Shown: positions 1 through 6,639 of the stretch, in pieces
How positions within the stretch are numbered: the stretch's first letter is position 1
Layout: each line of letters begins with the position of its first letter
NCBI GenBank assembly: GCA_021779635.1
Contig: JAJYAH010000390.1
Span: forward strand, 1-6,739
Origin: Pseudomonadota bacterium
Lineage (GTDB): Bacteria > Pseudomonadota > Alphaproteobacteria > Rhizobiales > Xanthobacteraceae
Length of the DNA stretch: 6,739 nucleotides
Direction of reading: 5' to 3'
The notes under the pieces: model-generated
What the model was told of the DNA's origin: nothing
What the model saw: the letters and a program-made list of their open reading frames with translations, nothing else
The model's database searches: none
Program-made: the position numbers and the translations under genes

Positions 1-13
1 GAGAAAACCTATC

Positions 14-1795
14 ATGAATAATCTCGTCCGCCTGTTTCGGCCTGCTCTGCTGGCGGCGCTCGGTGCGGCCCTGATCACGCTCGTCGCCGGGATGATCTCG
101 CTGTTTGTCATCGCGCCGCCGACGGTCGGCGTGCTGTTCCACGGCAACGTCAGCCTCGCCAGCGACGTCGCCGTTCACGAAATCCTTCAGAATATCCGAG
201 GAGAGAGGTGCGGCTATTCGAGCTGGCCGATCGTGTGCCGGCTGGACTGGATCCGGGCGATTGCAGCGCAGTTGCTGGAGTCGCCGATCGGAGCCCATCG
301 GCTGGTCACCATCGCCCTTGGCGTCCTGGCGGCAAGCGGCGTTGCCTTTTCCTTCGCCTATGCCGACACGCCGCCGATCGAGAACCTCACGGTCAAGCGT
401 GGCCGGCGGATCGAGACCGGAGCTTATGCGCTCCGCGCGCTGCGCCATACGATCCATCGTCTCGGCCGGCCGCAAGCGCATGACTTGTGGCTTCTGCCGG
501 AGGTGCAACTGAATGCGGCTTCGACCGCGCGCAACCTTCTGCTGGTCGGAACCCAAGGCTCGGGCAAGACCGGCCTGTTGCGAGCGTTTGCCGACCAATA
601 CCTCAATAGCCCGAGCGGGCGAACGTTTGTGTTCGATGCGAAGGGAGACATGCTGGCCGGGCTGCCTGTGGATTCGATGATCCTAATGGCTCCCCAGGAT
701 GGGCGCGGGTGGGCCATCGACATCGGCCGCGAGATTACCAATTCGCTCGTCGCGCGGGAATTCGCCGCGAAATGCGTCCCACTCTCCGAGCAGGACCCGA
801 TGTGGGCCCATGCGACGAGGAGCCTCCTTGCCGATATCGTCATGGCGCTGCGCGCGCGCTCGGGTGAGGCGTGGGATTGGAGCGACCTTGCCGAGGCCGG
901 GCTCTCGTCGGCGGCCGAAATCCGCCGGATGCTGCTCGAGAGCGGCGGCAAGAGCGCTTCGCTGCTGAATTTCGGCGAAGATCCCGAAGAAAATCGCACC
1001 GTCATGTCCATCCTGATCACGCTCTGGGTGACAATGTTGAGCATAATCGAGCCGCTCGCGCGCGCGTGGTCGGAGGTGGCCCCGTCGCAGCGATTCACTG
1101 TTCGCGACTGGCTTGCGGCTGGCTCCCTGCTTCCGCGCACACTGCTGCTGCAGAAGTCGGGCGAATATGCCGAGCTTTCCTCCACGGTTGGCAGCTTTTT
1201 GGCGGAGCGGGTAGCCGCCGCGGCGCTTGCCTCCACTCGCCGCCGCCGCGCCACGGAGCACCTGACGATGCTGCTCGATGAATTCCCGGAGGTGCCGATT
1301 GAGCGCCTGCCACGGCTGCTCGCGCTTGGCCGTGAGCTGCACGTGAACGTCATTGCGACCGCACAAGATCTTGGGCAGATCACAGCTATGTTCGGCCAAG
1401 AGCAAGGCTCAGTTGTCGAAGCACGCTTCGGAATCCGAGTGGTCTTGCGTCTGGAGCCGGGAGAAACCGCCCAGCGCATCTGCGAGGTCTGGATAGGACG
1501 CCGTCAGGTCCGCAGGCGCCGGGATGCGACGGTCGAGGAACTGGCCCGAGGGATCACGAAGCCGATGGAGACCGTATCGGAGGACACGGTCACCACCGAC
1601 TTTCTGTCGGACGCGCTCGGCGTGTTCGAGACATCAGCCGGGAAGATGATCCGCGTCCTCGTGACGGGCTTTTCGACACTCGCTGTCGTCGATGTCCCGC
1701 TGACCGCCTGGGCTGATCGGCGCGAAGCGCACGTCCCCGCACCCTGGATTGCCAAATCCGGGACGCTACATCGGCACGAAGCGGAACGGGCATAG
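14..1795 (+). CDS. Type IV secretion coupling protein (VirD4/TraD-like ATPase)
   Basis: Inner-membrane ATPase that would recruit the relaxase-DNA complex to a type IV secretion channel and power DNA export. Seen in the 593 residues: two hydrophobic segments, about 11-33 and 96-117, enclosing a roughly 60-residue probable periplasmic loop with Cys66 and Cys75; Walker A GTQGSGKT at 179-186; FDAKGD at 207-212, a signature common in coupling proteins; Walker B LTMLLDEF at 417-424 with Asp422-Glu423; and IATAQDLGQI at 447-456, matching the glutamine-containing motif of this family. Arg/Lys residues before the first segment suggest a cytoplasmic N-terminus. Length is normal for VirD4/TrwB/TraD proteins. 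The ATG at 14 leads directly into the first membrane segment; only 13 bases precede it, so its ribosome site cannot be judged. The relaxase gene follows after 110 bases. The family is secure; the subfamily is less so. Confidence 0.93.
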   Translation: MNNLVRLFRPALLAALGAALITLVAGMISLFVIAPPTVGVLFHGNVSLASDVAVHEILQNIRGERCGYSSWPIVCRLDWIRAIAAQLLESPIGAHRLVTIALGVLAASGVAFSFAYADTPPIENLTVKRGRRIETGAYALRALRHTIHRLGRPQAHDLWLLPEVQLNAASTARNLLLVGTQGSGKTGLLRAFADQYLNSPSGRTFVFDAKGDMLAGLPVDSMILMAPQDGRGWAIDIGREITNSLVAREFAAKCVPLSEQDPMWAHATRSLLADIVMALRARSGEAWDWSDLAEAGLSSAAEIRRMLLESGGKSASLLNFGEDPEENRTVMSILITLWVTMLSIIEPLARAWSEVAPSQRFTVRDWLAAGSLLPRTLLLQKSGEYAELSSTVGSFLAERVAAAALASTRRRRATEHLTMLLDEFPEVPIERLPRLLALGRELHVNVIATAQDLGQITAMFGQEQGSVVEARFGIRVVLRLEPGETAQRICEVWIGRRQVRRRRDATVEELARGITKPMETVSEDTVTTDFLSDALGVFETSAGKMIRVLVTGFSTLAVVDVPLTAWADRREAHVPAPWIAKSGTLHRHEAERA

Positions 1796-1798
1796 AGC

Positions 1799-1811
1799 CG
1801 ACCCAGGGTCG
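1799..1811. repeat. Perfect short inverted repeat after the coupling-protein stop
   Basis: CGACCC and GGGTCG face each other around a single central A, giving 6-bp perfect arms. It begins four bases after the TAG stop at 1793-1795. The single-base centre is too tight for an RNA hairpin unless inner pairs open, so a dimeric-protein binding site or a cruciform element is more natural than a terminator. It could be an operator or part of an origin of transfer. Thirteen-base palindromes can occur by chance in GC-rich DNA, so the function is unproven. Confidence 0.4.
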
Positions 1812-1858
1812 ATACTCGCAGGATGGGCGAAAAGTTCATTCATTTCCGAGACCCACAA

Positions 1859-1911
1859 AACCACGAGCTTTAATTGGAAGGCCTCCCATTCGGAGGCCTT
1901 TCTTCGTGGTT
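1859..1911 (+). terminator. Nested stem-loop: terminator-like hairpin over the relaxase ribosome site and start
   Basis: Inner stem AAGGCCTCC (1878-1886) pairs perfectly with GGAGGCCTT (1892-1900) around the loop CATTC, and can extend by a G-T and a G-C pair to 1876/1902. An outer stem AACCACGA (1859-1866) pairs perfectly with TCGTGGTT (1904-1911). The GC-rich inner stem followed by TTTCTTC resembles a Rho-independent terminator for the coupling-protein transcript, though the T-run is interrupted. The same structure hides the only good Shine-Dalgarno sequence of the relaxase (GGAGG, 1892-1896, in the inner stem) and its GTG start (1906-1908, in the outer stem). It could therefore terminate transcription, restrain translation, or both. 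The base pairing is visible; the function is inferred. Confidence 0.6.
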
Positions 1912-4587
1912 GCGACCTGGAATCCGGCGGCAAGCGCCAGCTACTATACACGCCAGACCGAGTATTACCTCGGCGACGCCGAGCCTGCAGGCGTCTGGTA
2001 CGCACCGGCGGGGGATTTTGGCGTTGTAGACGGGGCGCAAGTCGAGCGCGCGACTTTCGCGCAATTGTACAACGCCGTCGACGAGAACGGACAGTCGCTG
2101 CTGGAGAAGATCCGACGTCACAAGGGGCGGACACACGCGTTCGACGTCACCCTCAGCGCACCGCGCTCGGTTGGGCTGATCTGGGCCTTCGCCGCCCCCG
2201 AAACAAAGCGTCTCATCGAAGCAGCGCAGCATCGAGCGGTGAGGGCGACGCTGAGCATGCTGGAACGCGAGGCGACCTGGGCGCGGCGCGGTCGCAATGG
2301 CATGTCACTCGAGAAGGTCGCGCTCACAGCCGCCACGTTTCAGCATGGCGAAAGCCGGCCCGCAAAGCATGCCGATGGGCGCGTATTCGAGGATCCAAAC
2401 ATGCACACGCACTGCGTGTGCATGAACATTTCTACCCGCAAAGACAGAACGGTGGGAGGACACCACTCGAAAATTGGGCGAGATTGGAAGCTCGCCGCGG
2501 GAGTCACCTATCACGGGAGCCTGGCGCACGAACTGGCTAAGCTCGGCTTTGATATCGATCGCGTCGGCAAGAACGGCATCTTCGAAATCGCCGGTGTGGA
2601 TGATGCCACGATCAAGTATTTCAGTGCGCGTCGTCAGGAGATCGAAGACGAGCTTGCCGAGCACGGTGTCGTCAGCGCTCAGGCGACGGCACTCGCTGCC
2701 GCCATCGCCAAAGCGACGCGAAGCGCCAAGCGCGAAAGCCAAGCCGCCCGCCGCGAGGACACTTGGCGAGATGCAGCAGAATCGATGGGGATCGAGGTTG
2801 AGACGTTCACCGAGCGCCTGCGAGATCCGTCAAGGATATTCGATCGCGAGACGGCCGAGGAGTTGCTCTCGGAACGGCTCCGTGCGTTGCCGGCCGTCCT
2901 CACCGAGCAGGAGAGCGTGATCGAGCGCCGGGAGTTGTTGCGCTCCGTGACCGCCGCGCTTGTTGGCACCGGGCTGCCGGTCGAGCGTGCAGACGTCGAG
3001 GTCGATCGCCTGCTGCGGAATGGCGCGGTCGTCGAGATCGGCCGCGATGCCCTCGGCCTGCCCTCCTATTCCACCCCCGAAATGCTCGCCATCGAACGAG
3101 AAGTCGTCGCGATGGCGCAGGAGCTCGCATCCCGCTCCTGGCACGCCGTCGACCTGAAGCGAACCGCTGAGCGCTGCGTCGCCGCGGGGCTGAGCGCGGA
3201 ACAGACCGAAGCCGCCATTGCCGCGTGCGGCGGCAATGCGATCTCAATCATCGAAGGGGCGCCTGGCAGCGGAAAGACAACCACACTCTGCCAGATCATT
3301 TCGGCCCACACGGCGGTCGGCTCAGGTGATGGGGAATTCAAACAGGAGGGTCGACGGGTCGGCCCTCCCGTCAAATGCATTGCCACGGCCACGGCCTGGC
3401 GCATCGCAAATACCTTGGCCAGCGACCTCGGCATCGAGTCGCGCTCGACGGCGTCCTGGATCGCGATGCTGAAGGCCGGTCACAAGGTCTTCGACGAACG
3501 CACGCTCCTGATCGTTGACGAAGCCGGTTTGCTGTCCTCGCGCGACATGCACGTGTTGCTCAGCGCGGTGAAGAAGGCCGGCGCTAAGGCTCTGTTCGTT
3601 GGGGATCGCCGCCAGCTCCAGCCGATCGGCGGACCCGGGCTTGACCTGGTGTCACGTGCCGTCGAAGCGACTCGGGTCGATAACATCGTTCGACAGCGCG
3701 AGGCGTGGGCCCGCGACGCCATCACCGCCTTCGGCAAGGGCGAGGCTGCAGAAGGGTTGAACGCCTTCGCCGATCATGGCCTGCTGGTGGAAGCCCACGG
3801 CGCGAAGGCCGCCATTGCAGCGACCCTCGATGCCGCCGACGCGGTCCAGGTTCACAACCCGGCTGGTTCACTCCTGATCCTCGCAAAGTCCAACGCGGCG
3901 GCTGCCGCGATCTCGCGCGCAGCGCGTGAACGCCGCAGGACGGCCGGCCTCATCAAGGGCGACGAGTTCTCTTTCACGGCAGTTACTCCCTCGGGACACG
4001 CTACTCAAATTTCGCTGGCTGCCGGCGACAGGATCCGGTTCCTCGTTCGCAATGACGATCTCGGCGTCATCAACGGCACGACCGCGACTGTCGTGACGAT
4101 CAGCGAGACCCAGGCGCCCTTCCGCGAGATGGGCCGGATCCAGATCGAGGCAGACGTAGGTAGCCGACGCATCACCTTCGATCCCATGTGTCTTGCCGAC
4201 ACGCACGGGCGCCCGCGCCTCGGCTGGGCCTACGCATCAACGATCTATGGAAGCCAAGGCCTGACGGTCGATAACAGCGTCGTCTACATCGACCATACCC
4301 TCAGCCGGCACGATATCTTCGTGGCATCCAGCCGGGCGCGCGAGACGACGACGCTCGTGGTGGACTCCAAGAGCATCGATCGGTACCTCGCCTCCGAACT
4401 GCCGGTCGACCGGCAACATGACGATGTGATCTTTTCCGAAGCGCAGCGCCGCGAGTGGCTCGCCGAGCGGCTGTCCCGCGCGGCGCCCAAGATCTCCACG
4501 CTCGACGTTATCGAGGGCACGAGCCCCCTTGATCGGAAGACTGAACAGTTGCGCGAGCGGCGCCGGGAGCTCAGCCATGAGCTCTAG
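1906..4587 (+). CDS. mobF: MobF-family conjugative relaxase with fused helicase (TrwC/TraI-like)
   Basis: Nicks one strand at an origin of transfer through a tyrosine-DNA bond, then unwinds it for export. The N-terminal relaxase domain has two tyrosine pairs, Tyr13-Tyr14 and Tyr20-Tyr21, expected to supply the nucleophiles, and a metal-binding histidine set: His147 (in FQHGES), then His167 and His169 (in PNMHTHC). The C-terminal superfamily 1 helicase shows Walker A GAPGSGKT at 451-458, LLIVDEAGL at 534-542, LFVGDRRQLQPIG at 563-575, and late motifs around YGSQGLTVDN (781-790) and FVASSRARET (805-814). At 893 residues it is close to TrwC and about half of F TraI. The GTG at 1906 puts the tyrosines at the usual distance; a GGAGG lies 9 bases upstream, and no ATG, GTG or TTG was found in frame between about 1744 and it. 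A nine-residue expansion between His147 and His167 relative to TrwC/TraI is notable. Confidence 0.95.
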   Translation: MVATWNPAASASYYTRQTEYYLGDAEPAGVWYAPAGDFGVVDGAQVERATFAQLYNAVDENGQSLLEKIRRHKGRTHAFDVTLSAPRSVGLIWAFAAPETKRLIEAAQHRAVRATLSMLEREATWARRGRNGMSLEKVALTAATFQHGESRPAKHADGRVFEDPNMHTHCVCMNISTRKDRTVGGHHSKIGRDWKLAAGVTYHGSLAHELAKLGFDIDRVGKNGIFEIAGVDDATIKYFSARRQEIEDELAEHGVVSAQATALAAAIAKATRSAKRESQAARREDTWRDAAESMGIEVETFTERLRDPSRIFDRETAEELLSERLRALPAVLTEQESVIERRELLRSVTAALVGTGLPVERADVEVDRLLRNGAVVEIGRDALGLPSYSTPEMLAIEREVVAMAQELASRSWHAVDLKRTAERCVAAGLSAEQTEAAIAACGGNAISIIEGAPGSGKTTTLCQIISAHTAVGSGDGEFKQEGRRVGPPVKCIATATAWRIANTLASDLGIESRSTASWIAMLKAGHKVFDERTLLIVDEAGLLSSRDMHVLLSAVKKAGAKALFVGDRRQLQPIGGPGLDLVSRAVEATRVDNIVRQREAWARDAITAFGKGEAAEGLNAFADHGLLVEAHGAKAAIAATLDAADAVQVHNPAGSLLILAKSNAAAAAISRAARERRRTAGLIKGDEFSFTAVTPSGHATQISLAAGDRIRFLVRNDDLGVINGTTATVVTISETQAPFREMGRIQIEADVGSRRITFDPMCLADTHGRPRLGWAYASTIYGSQGLTVDNSVVYIDHTLSRHDIFVASSRARETTTLVVDSKSIDRYLASELPVDRQHDDVIFSEAQRREWLAERLSRAAPKISTLDVIEGTSPLDRKTEQLRERRRELSHEL
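4567..4584 (+). promoter_or_regulatory. Hairpin over the ribosome site and start of the 80-residue gene
   Basis: GAGCTC (4567-4572) and GAGCTC (4579-4584), self-complementary hexamers, can pair around the six-base loop AGCCAT. The stem takes in GAG of the Shine-Dalgarno GGGAG (4565-4569) and the last base of the ATG (4577-4579). A ribosome finishing the relaxase, whose stop is at 4585-4587, would melt it. This is a classic layout for translational coupling. The pairing is visible; coupling is inferred, and six base pairs may be only marginally stable. Confidence 0.4.
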
Positions 4588-4819
4588 ACGCTTAGTCAGC
4601 AAGGAAACTGACTTCGGGCCAGCCGCGAAGGACCGCTTTGCTGCGCCATGCTCCGCGCCGCGGAAGCGCGGCCCGCGACAACCACAGCCAGCGGATCTCC
4701 AGGTGACGTTCGATATACCGCAGTCTGTTCCGATCCTGGAAAGAGAACTACGCGCGATCGAAATTCTGCTCGGCGATGAGCTCCGGGACTTGCTCAACAA
4801 CAACGCGAAGGAATGCTAG
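4577..4819 (+). CDS. Small protein of unknown function, overlapping the relaxase gene end
   Basis: An 80-residue protein I do not recognise. The ATG at 4577 is chosen because GGGAG sits seven bases upstream and the start overlaps the relaxase stop by 11 bases, as expected of a co-translated gene. An in-frame ATG at 4529 would add 16 residues inside the relaxase and is less likely. The first half is basic and proline/arginine-rich (PRKRGPRQPQP at about 28-38) and probably disordered. The second half, about 41-76, looks like a short strand followed by an amphipathic helix (PILERELRAIEILLGDELRD). No membrane segment, signal peptide or zinc motif is seen; the two cysteines, Cys25 and Cys80, are isolated. 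Position suggests a transfer accessory or regulatory protein, but nothing in its sequence shows this. It could also be a decayed remnant. Confidence 0.6.
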   Translation: MSSRRLVSKETDFGPAAKDRFAAPCSAPRKRGPRQPQPADLQVTFDIPQSVPILERELRAIEILLGDELRDLLNNNAKEC

Positions 4820-4825
4820 TTTTGC

Positions 4826-4873
4826 GCGCAGATTCCGATTGACAGACCACCTTGTGTGCTGCGCAGATTCGAT
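4826..4873 (+). repeat. Near-perfect direct repeat upstream of the recombinase
   Basis: GCGCAGATTCCGAT (4826-4839) recurs as GCGCAGATTCGAT (4861-4873), identical except for one extra C. The copies start 35 bases apart, about 3.3 helical turns, so they are not exactly on one face of the DNA. They bracket a TTGACA hexamer and lie 43-91 bases before the recombinase start. Possible roles are a regulator or recombinase-binding pair, or part of an attachment or transfer origin. The repeat is visible; the role is not. Confidence 0.5.
4839..4869 (+). promoter_or_regulatory. Possible sigma-70-type promoter for the recombinase
   Basis: A perfect -35 hexamer TTGACA lies at 4839-4844. The best -10-like hexamer nearby is CAGATT at 4864-4869, only three of six consensus bases at a long 19-base spacing, so it would be weak or need an activator. 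Its placement between and over the two direct-repeat copies would suit control by a bound protein. A leader of about 40 bases would follow before the ATG at 4917. Confidence 0.3.
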
Positions 4874-4916
4874 CCGCGATGTTCAAATTTGCATCGTGCA
4901 GCCGTAGGCCCGACCC

Positions 4917-6581
4917 ATGAACAAGCACGTGTTCCGCAACTCGGTCCAGAACCAGACAAATGCGCCTCGGCGCGTCGCTACTTACTATCGGGTGAGCACT
5001 GGGCGACAATTTTCCAACGAAGCCTCTATCCCGAGCCAACGCAAAATTACGACGGGCTTCTGCGATCAGAATGGCTACGCGATCGTTGAAGAATTCGTCG
5101 AGGCGAAGACTGCGACGGACGACCGCCGCCCCGTGCTACAGGAGATGATCGATCGGGCCTGCGCATCGGATCATCCCTACGATGCGATCGTGTTCTACGC
5201 GTTTAACCGCTTCTTCCGCAATGTTGCCGAGATGGAGCTGACCATCCGCAAGTTGCGCATGCATGGCGTCGAGGTCGTCTCAGTCACGCAGCCGACGGGA
5301 GATGATCCCAGCCAAATCTTGGTGCGACAGATCATCGGCGCGTTCGACGAACACACCTCCCGTGAAATCTCTAAGAACACCACACGCGCAATGCGGGAGT
5401 CGGCTCGGCAAGGTTTTTGGAATGGCGCAACGCCGCCGCTCGGCTACAGGATTGTGGAAGCGGAAAGACGCGGGCAGAAGATCAAGAAGAAGCTCGATAG
5501 CGATCCCGTCGAGGCCGAAACGGTCCGGCTGATCTACAAGCTCTATCTGGAGGGGGACGGCACCACCGGCCCGCTCGGTGTCAAAGAAACGACAAAGTGG
5601 CTGAACAGCCACGGGTACCGCACGCGACGCGGAGCAACCTTTGGCGTCGGGCCGGTGCACAAGATCCTGACCAACACTTGCTATTCGACCGGCCGGTGGC
5701 CCTATGGCGTGCGCAGCTCGCGTGATGGCCGCAAGCATGATCCGTCCAGCATCGTCTACATCACCGTCCCGGTCCTGGTCGAGAAGAACGACTTCGAGCG
5801 GGTGCAGGCGAAACTCACGCAGAACAACCCCAAGACGACGCCGCCACGCGTGGTCAACGGCCCTTCGCTGCTCACGGGCATTGCGGTCTGCGCGTCCTGC
5901 GGAGCGGGAATGACTCGTACAGGAACGACCAACCGGCAGGGTCGGTCGTATTCATATTATTCGTGTGCCGGCTGCCAGCAGAAAGGCAAGACGATCTGCA
6001 AGGGCCGCCATATCCCAGCCACGACCCTGGACGACATCGTTTTGACCAATCTGAAGGCGCGCGTATTGGCGCCAGACCGGCTCGCCGACCTCCTGAAGTC
6101 TCTGATCGAGCGTCAGGCGGCGAAGAGCGAGTCAGCCGATCAGCGGTTGCGGGCCCTCCAGAAGGAGCTCAGCGACGCCGAAGAGCGCTTGAAGCGGCTT
6201 TACCGGTCCATCGAAGACGGCGTCGTCGAGCTGGACGATATTCTGCGGGAACGCACCGGCGCGTTGAAATCCCAACGGGAGCGAGCCAAAGCCACTCTGG
6301 ATCATGCCCGCGCCCAGTGCGGTATAGCGGCCGCTATCGACGCCCAGAAGATCGATGCCTTCGCCAGGCTCATGAATGAAAAGCTCGACGCAGGCGACAC
6401 CAACACCCGCAAGGCTTACATCCATTCAATTGTCGACGCGGTTGAAGTCGATAACCGGACGATCCGGATTGTTGGCAGCAAGGACATCCTCCAGGCCGCG
6501 ATTGCAGGCAAACAGACCGAGAACGGAAATGTTCGTGGTTTTGTACGCAAATGGCGCGCCCGACACGATTCGAACGTGTGA
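4917..6581 (+). CDS. Large serine recombinase (element integrase/excisionase)
   Basis: Site-specific recombinase expected to cut and rejoin attachment sites through a serine-DNA bond. In 554 residues: resolvase domain with YYRVST at 23-28 (nucleophile Ser27, Arg25), DDRRP at 68-72, and NRFFRN at 97-102, where smaller resolvases have a DRLGR/SRLSR-type motif; the conserved GDDP and QIIGAFDEHTSREISKNT region at 128-155 begins the long linking helix; the recombinase DNA-binding domain starts near 168 (WNGATPPLGYR). A zinc ribbon follows, Cys325/Cys328 with Cys350 and Cys353 or Cys361, then a predicted coiled coil at about 395-465, typical of large serine recombinases. The ATG at 4917 is the last usable start before Ser27; its Shine-Dalgarno sequence is poor, suggesting low translation. 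The last nine residues (Trp546-Val554) and the TGA stop lie inside the antisense tRNA gene. Confidence 0.95.
   Translation: MNKHVFRNSVQNQTNAPRRVATYYRVSTGRQFSNEASIPSQRKITTGFCDQNGYAIVEEFVEAKTATDDRRPVLQEMIDRACASDHPYDAIVFYAFNRFFRNVAEMELTIRKLRMHGVEVVSVTQPTGDDPSQILVRQIIGAFDEHTSREISKNTTRAMRESARQGFWNGATPPLGYRIVEAERRGQKIKKKLDSDPVEAETVRLIYKLYLEGDGTTGPLGVKETTKWLNSHGYRTRRGATFGVGPVHKILTNTCYSTGRWPYGVRSSRDGRKHDPSSIVYITVPVLVEKNDFERVQAKLTQNNPKTTPPRVVNGPSLLTGIAVCASCGAGMTRTGTTNRQGRSYSYYSCAGCQQKGKTICKGRHIPATTLDDIVLTNLKARVLAPDRLADLLKSLIERQAAKSESADQRLRALQKELSDAEERLKRLYRSIEDGVVELDDILRERTGALKSQRERAKATLDHARAQCGIAAAIDAQKIDAFARLMNEKLDAGDTNTRKAYIHSIVDAVEVDNRTIRIVGSKDILQAAIAGKQTENGNVRGFVRKWRARHDSNV
6552..6581. other. Candidate attachment-site region: tRNA 3' end shared with the recombinase 3' end
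   Basis: The recombinase frame enters the tRNA exactly at the complement of the CCA tail (TGG, codon 546) and stops at 6579-6581, at the variable-loop/T-stem boundary. The whole element lies on the 3' side of the tRNA and its recombinase abuts the tRNA, the usual geometry of tRNA-targeting elements whose own end restores the tRNA 3' half. The exact crossover and core length cannot be read from one junction; a matching partial copy would be expected beyond the left edge of the window. I saw no second copy inside the window. Confidence 0.45.
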
Positions 6582-6628
6582 CCTTTGCCTTCGGAGGGCA
6601 ACGCTCTATCCAGCTGAGCTACGGGCGC
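6552..6628 (-). tRNA. trnR: tRNA-Arg (anticodon CCG)
   Basis: A complete 77-nt cloverleaf reads leftward from 6628. Acceptor arms GCGCCCG (6628-6622) and CGGGCGC (6562-6556) pair perfectly; D stem GCTC/GAGC; anticodon stem TTGCC/GGCAA with loop CTCCGAA, placing anticodon CCG at 6594-6592, which reads CGG; variable loop AGGTC; T stem ACACG/CGTGT with loop TTCGAAT. The discriminator base is G and CCA is encoded (6554-6552). Nothing suggests disruption, so integration, if it occurred here, preserved a functional tRNA. No obvious terminator follows the CCA, and transcripts would run antisense into the recombinase 3' end. Confidence 0.97.
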
Positions 6629-6639
6629 GTGGGTGCGTG

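Noticed and set aside
424..1479. A 351-codon open frame on the - strand, antisense to the coupling-protein gene
   Set aside because: The + strand frame carries clear ATPase motifs throughout. The antisense frame is Ser/Arg-rich, lacks recognisable domains, and is the expected by-product of GC-rich codon use.
1791..1806. CATAGAGCC near the coupling-protein stop, faintly like the ATAGCCC after the R388 nick site
   Set aside because: Only a few bases agree and the upstream half of the R388 nick core is absent. It is not enough to call a nick site.
1749..2540. A 263-codon + strand frame overlapping the spacer and the start of the relaxase
   Set aside because: It overlaps the relaxase catalytic region in another frame, is extremely Arg-rich, and shows no motif. 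The relaxase frame is the real gene.
4529..4576. An upstream start giving a 96-residue version of the small protein
   Set aside because: The ATG at 4577 has GGGAG at ideal spacing and a natural overlap with the relaxase stop. The extra 16 residues lie wholly inside relaxase coding sequence.
4653..4671. CCGCGC/GCGCGG inverted repeat inside the small gene
   Set aside because: Six-base GC pairs around a seven-base loop are common by chance in this composition, and no T-run follows.
4237..4803. A 188-codon - strand frame antisense to the relaxase end and the small gene
   Set aside because: No recognisable domain or ribosome site was noted, and it lies opposite conserved helicase motifs.
4911..4917. 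CGACCCA before the recombinase start, also present at 1799-1805
   Set aside because: Seven to eight shared bases over this length of GC-rich DNA is close to chance expectation, and the second half of the palindrome is absent at 4911.
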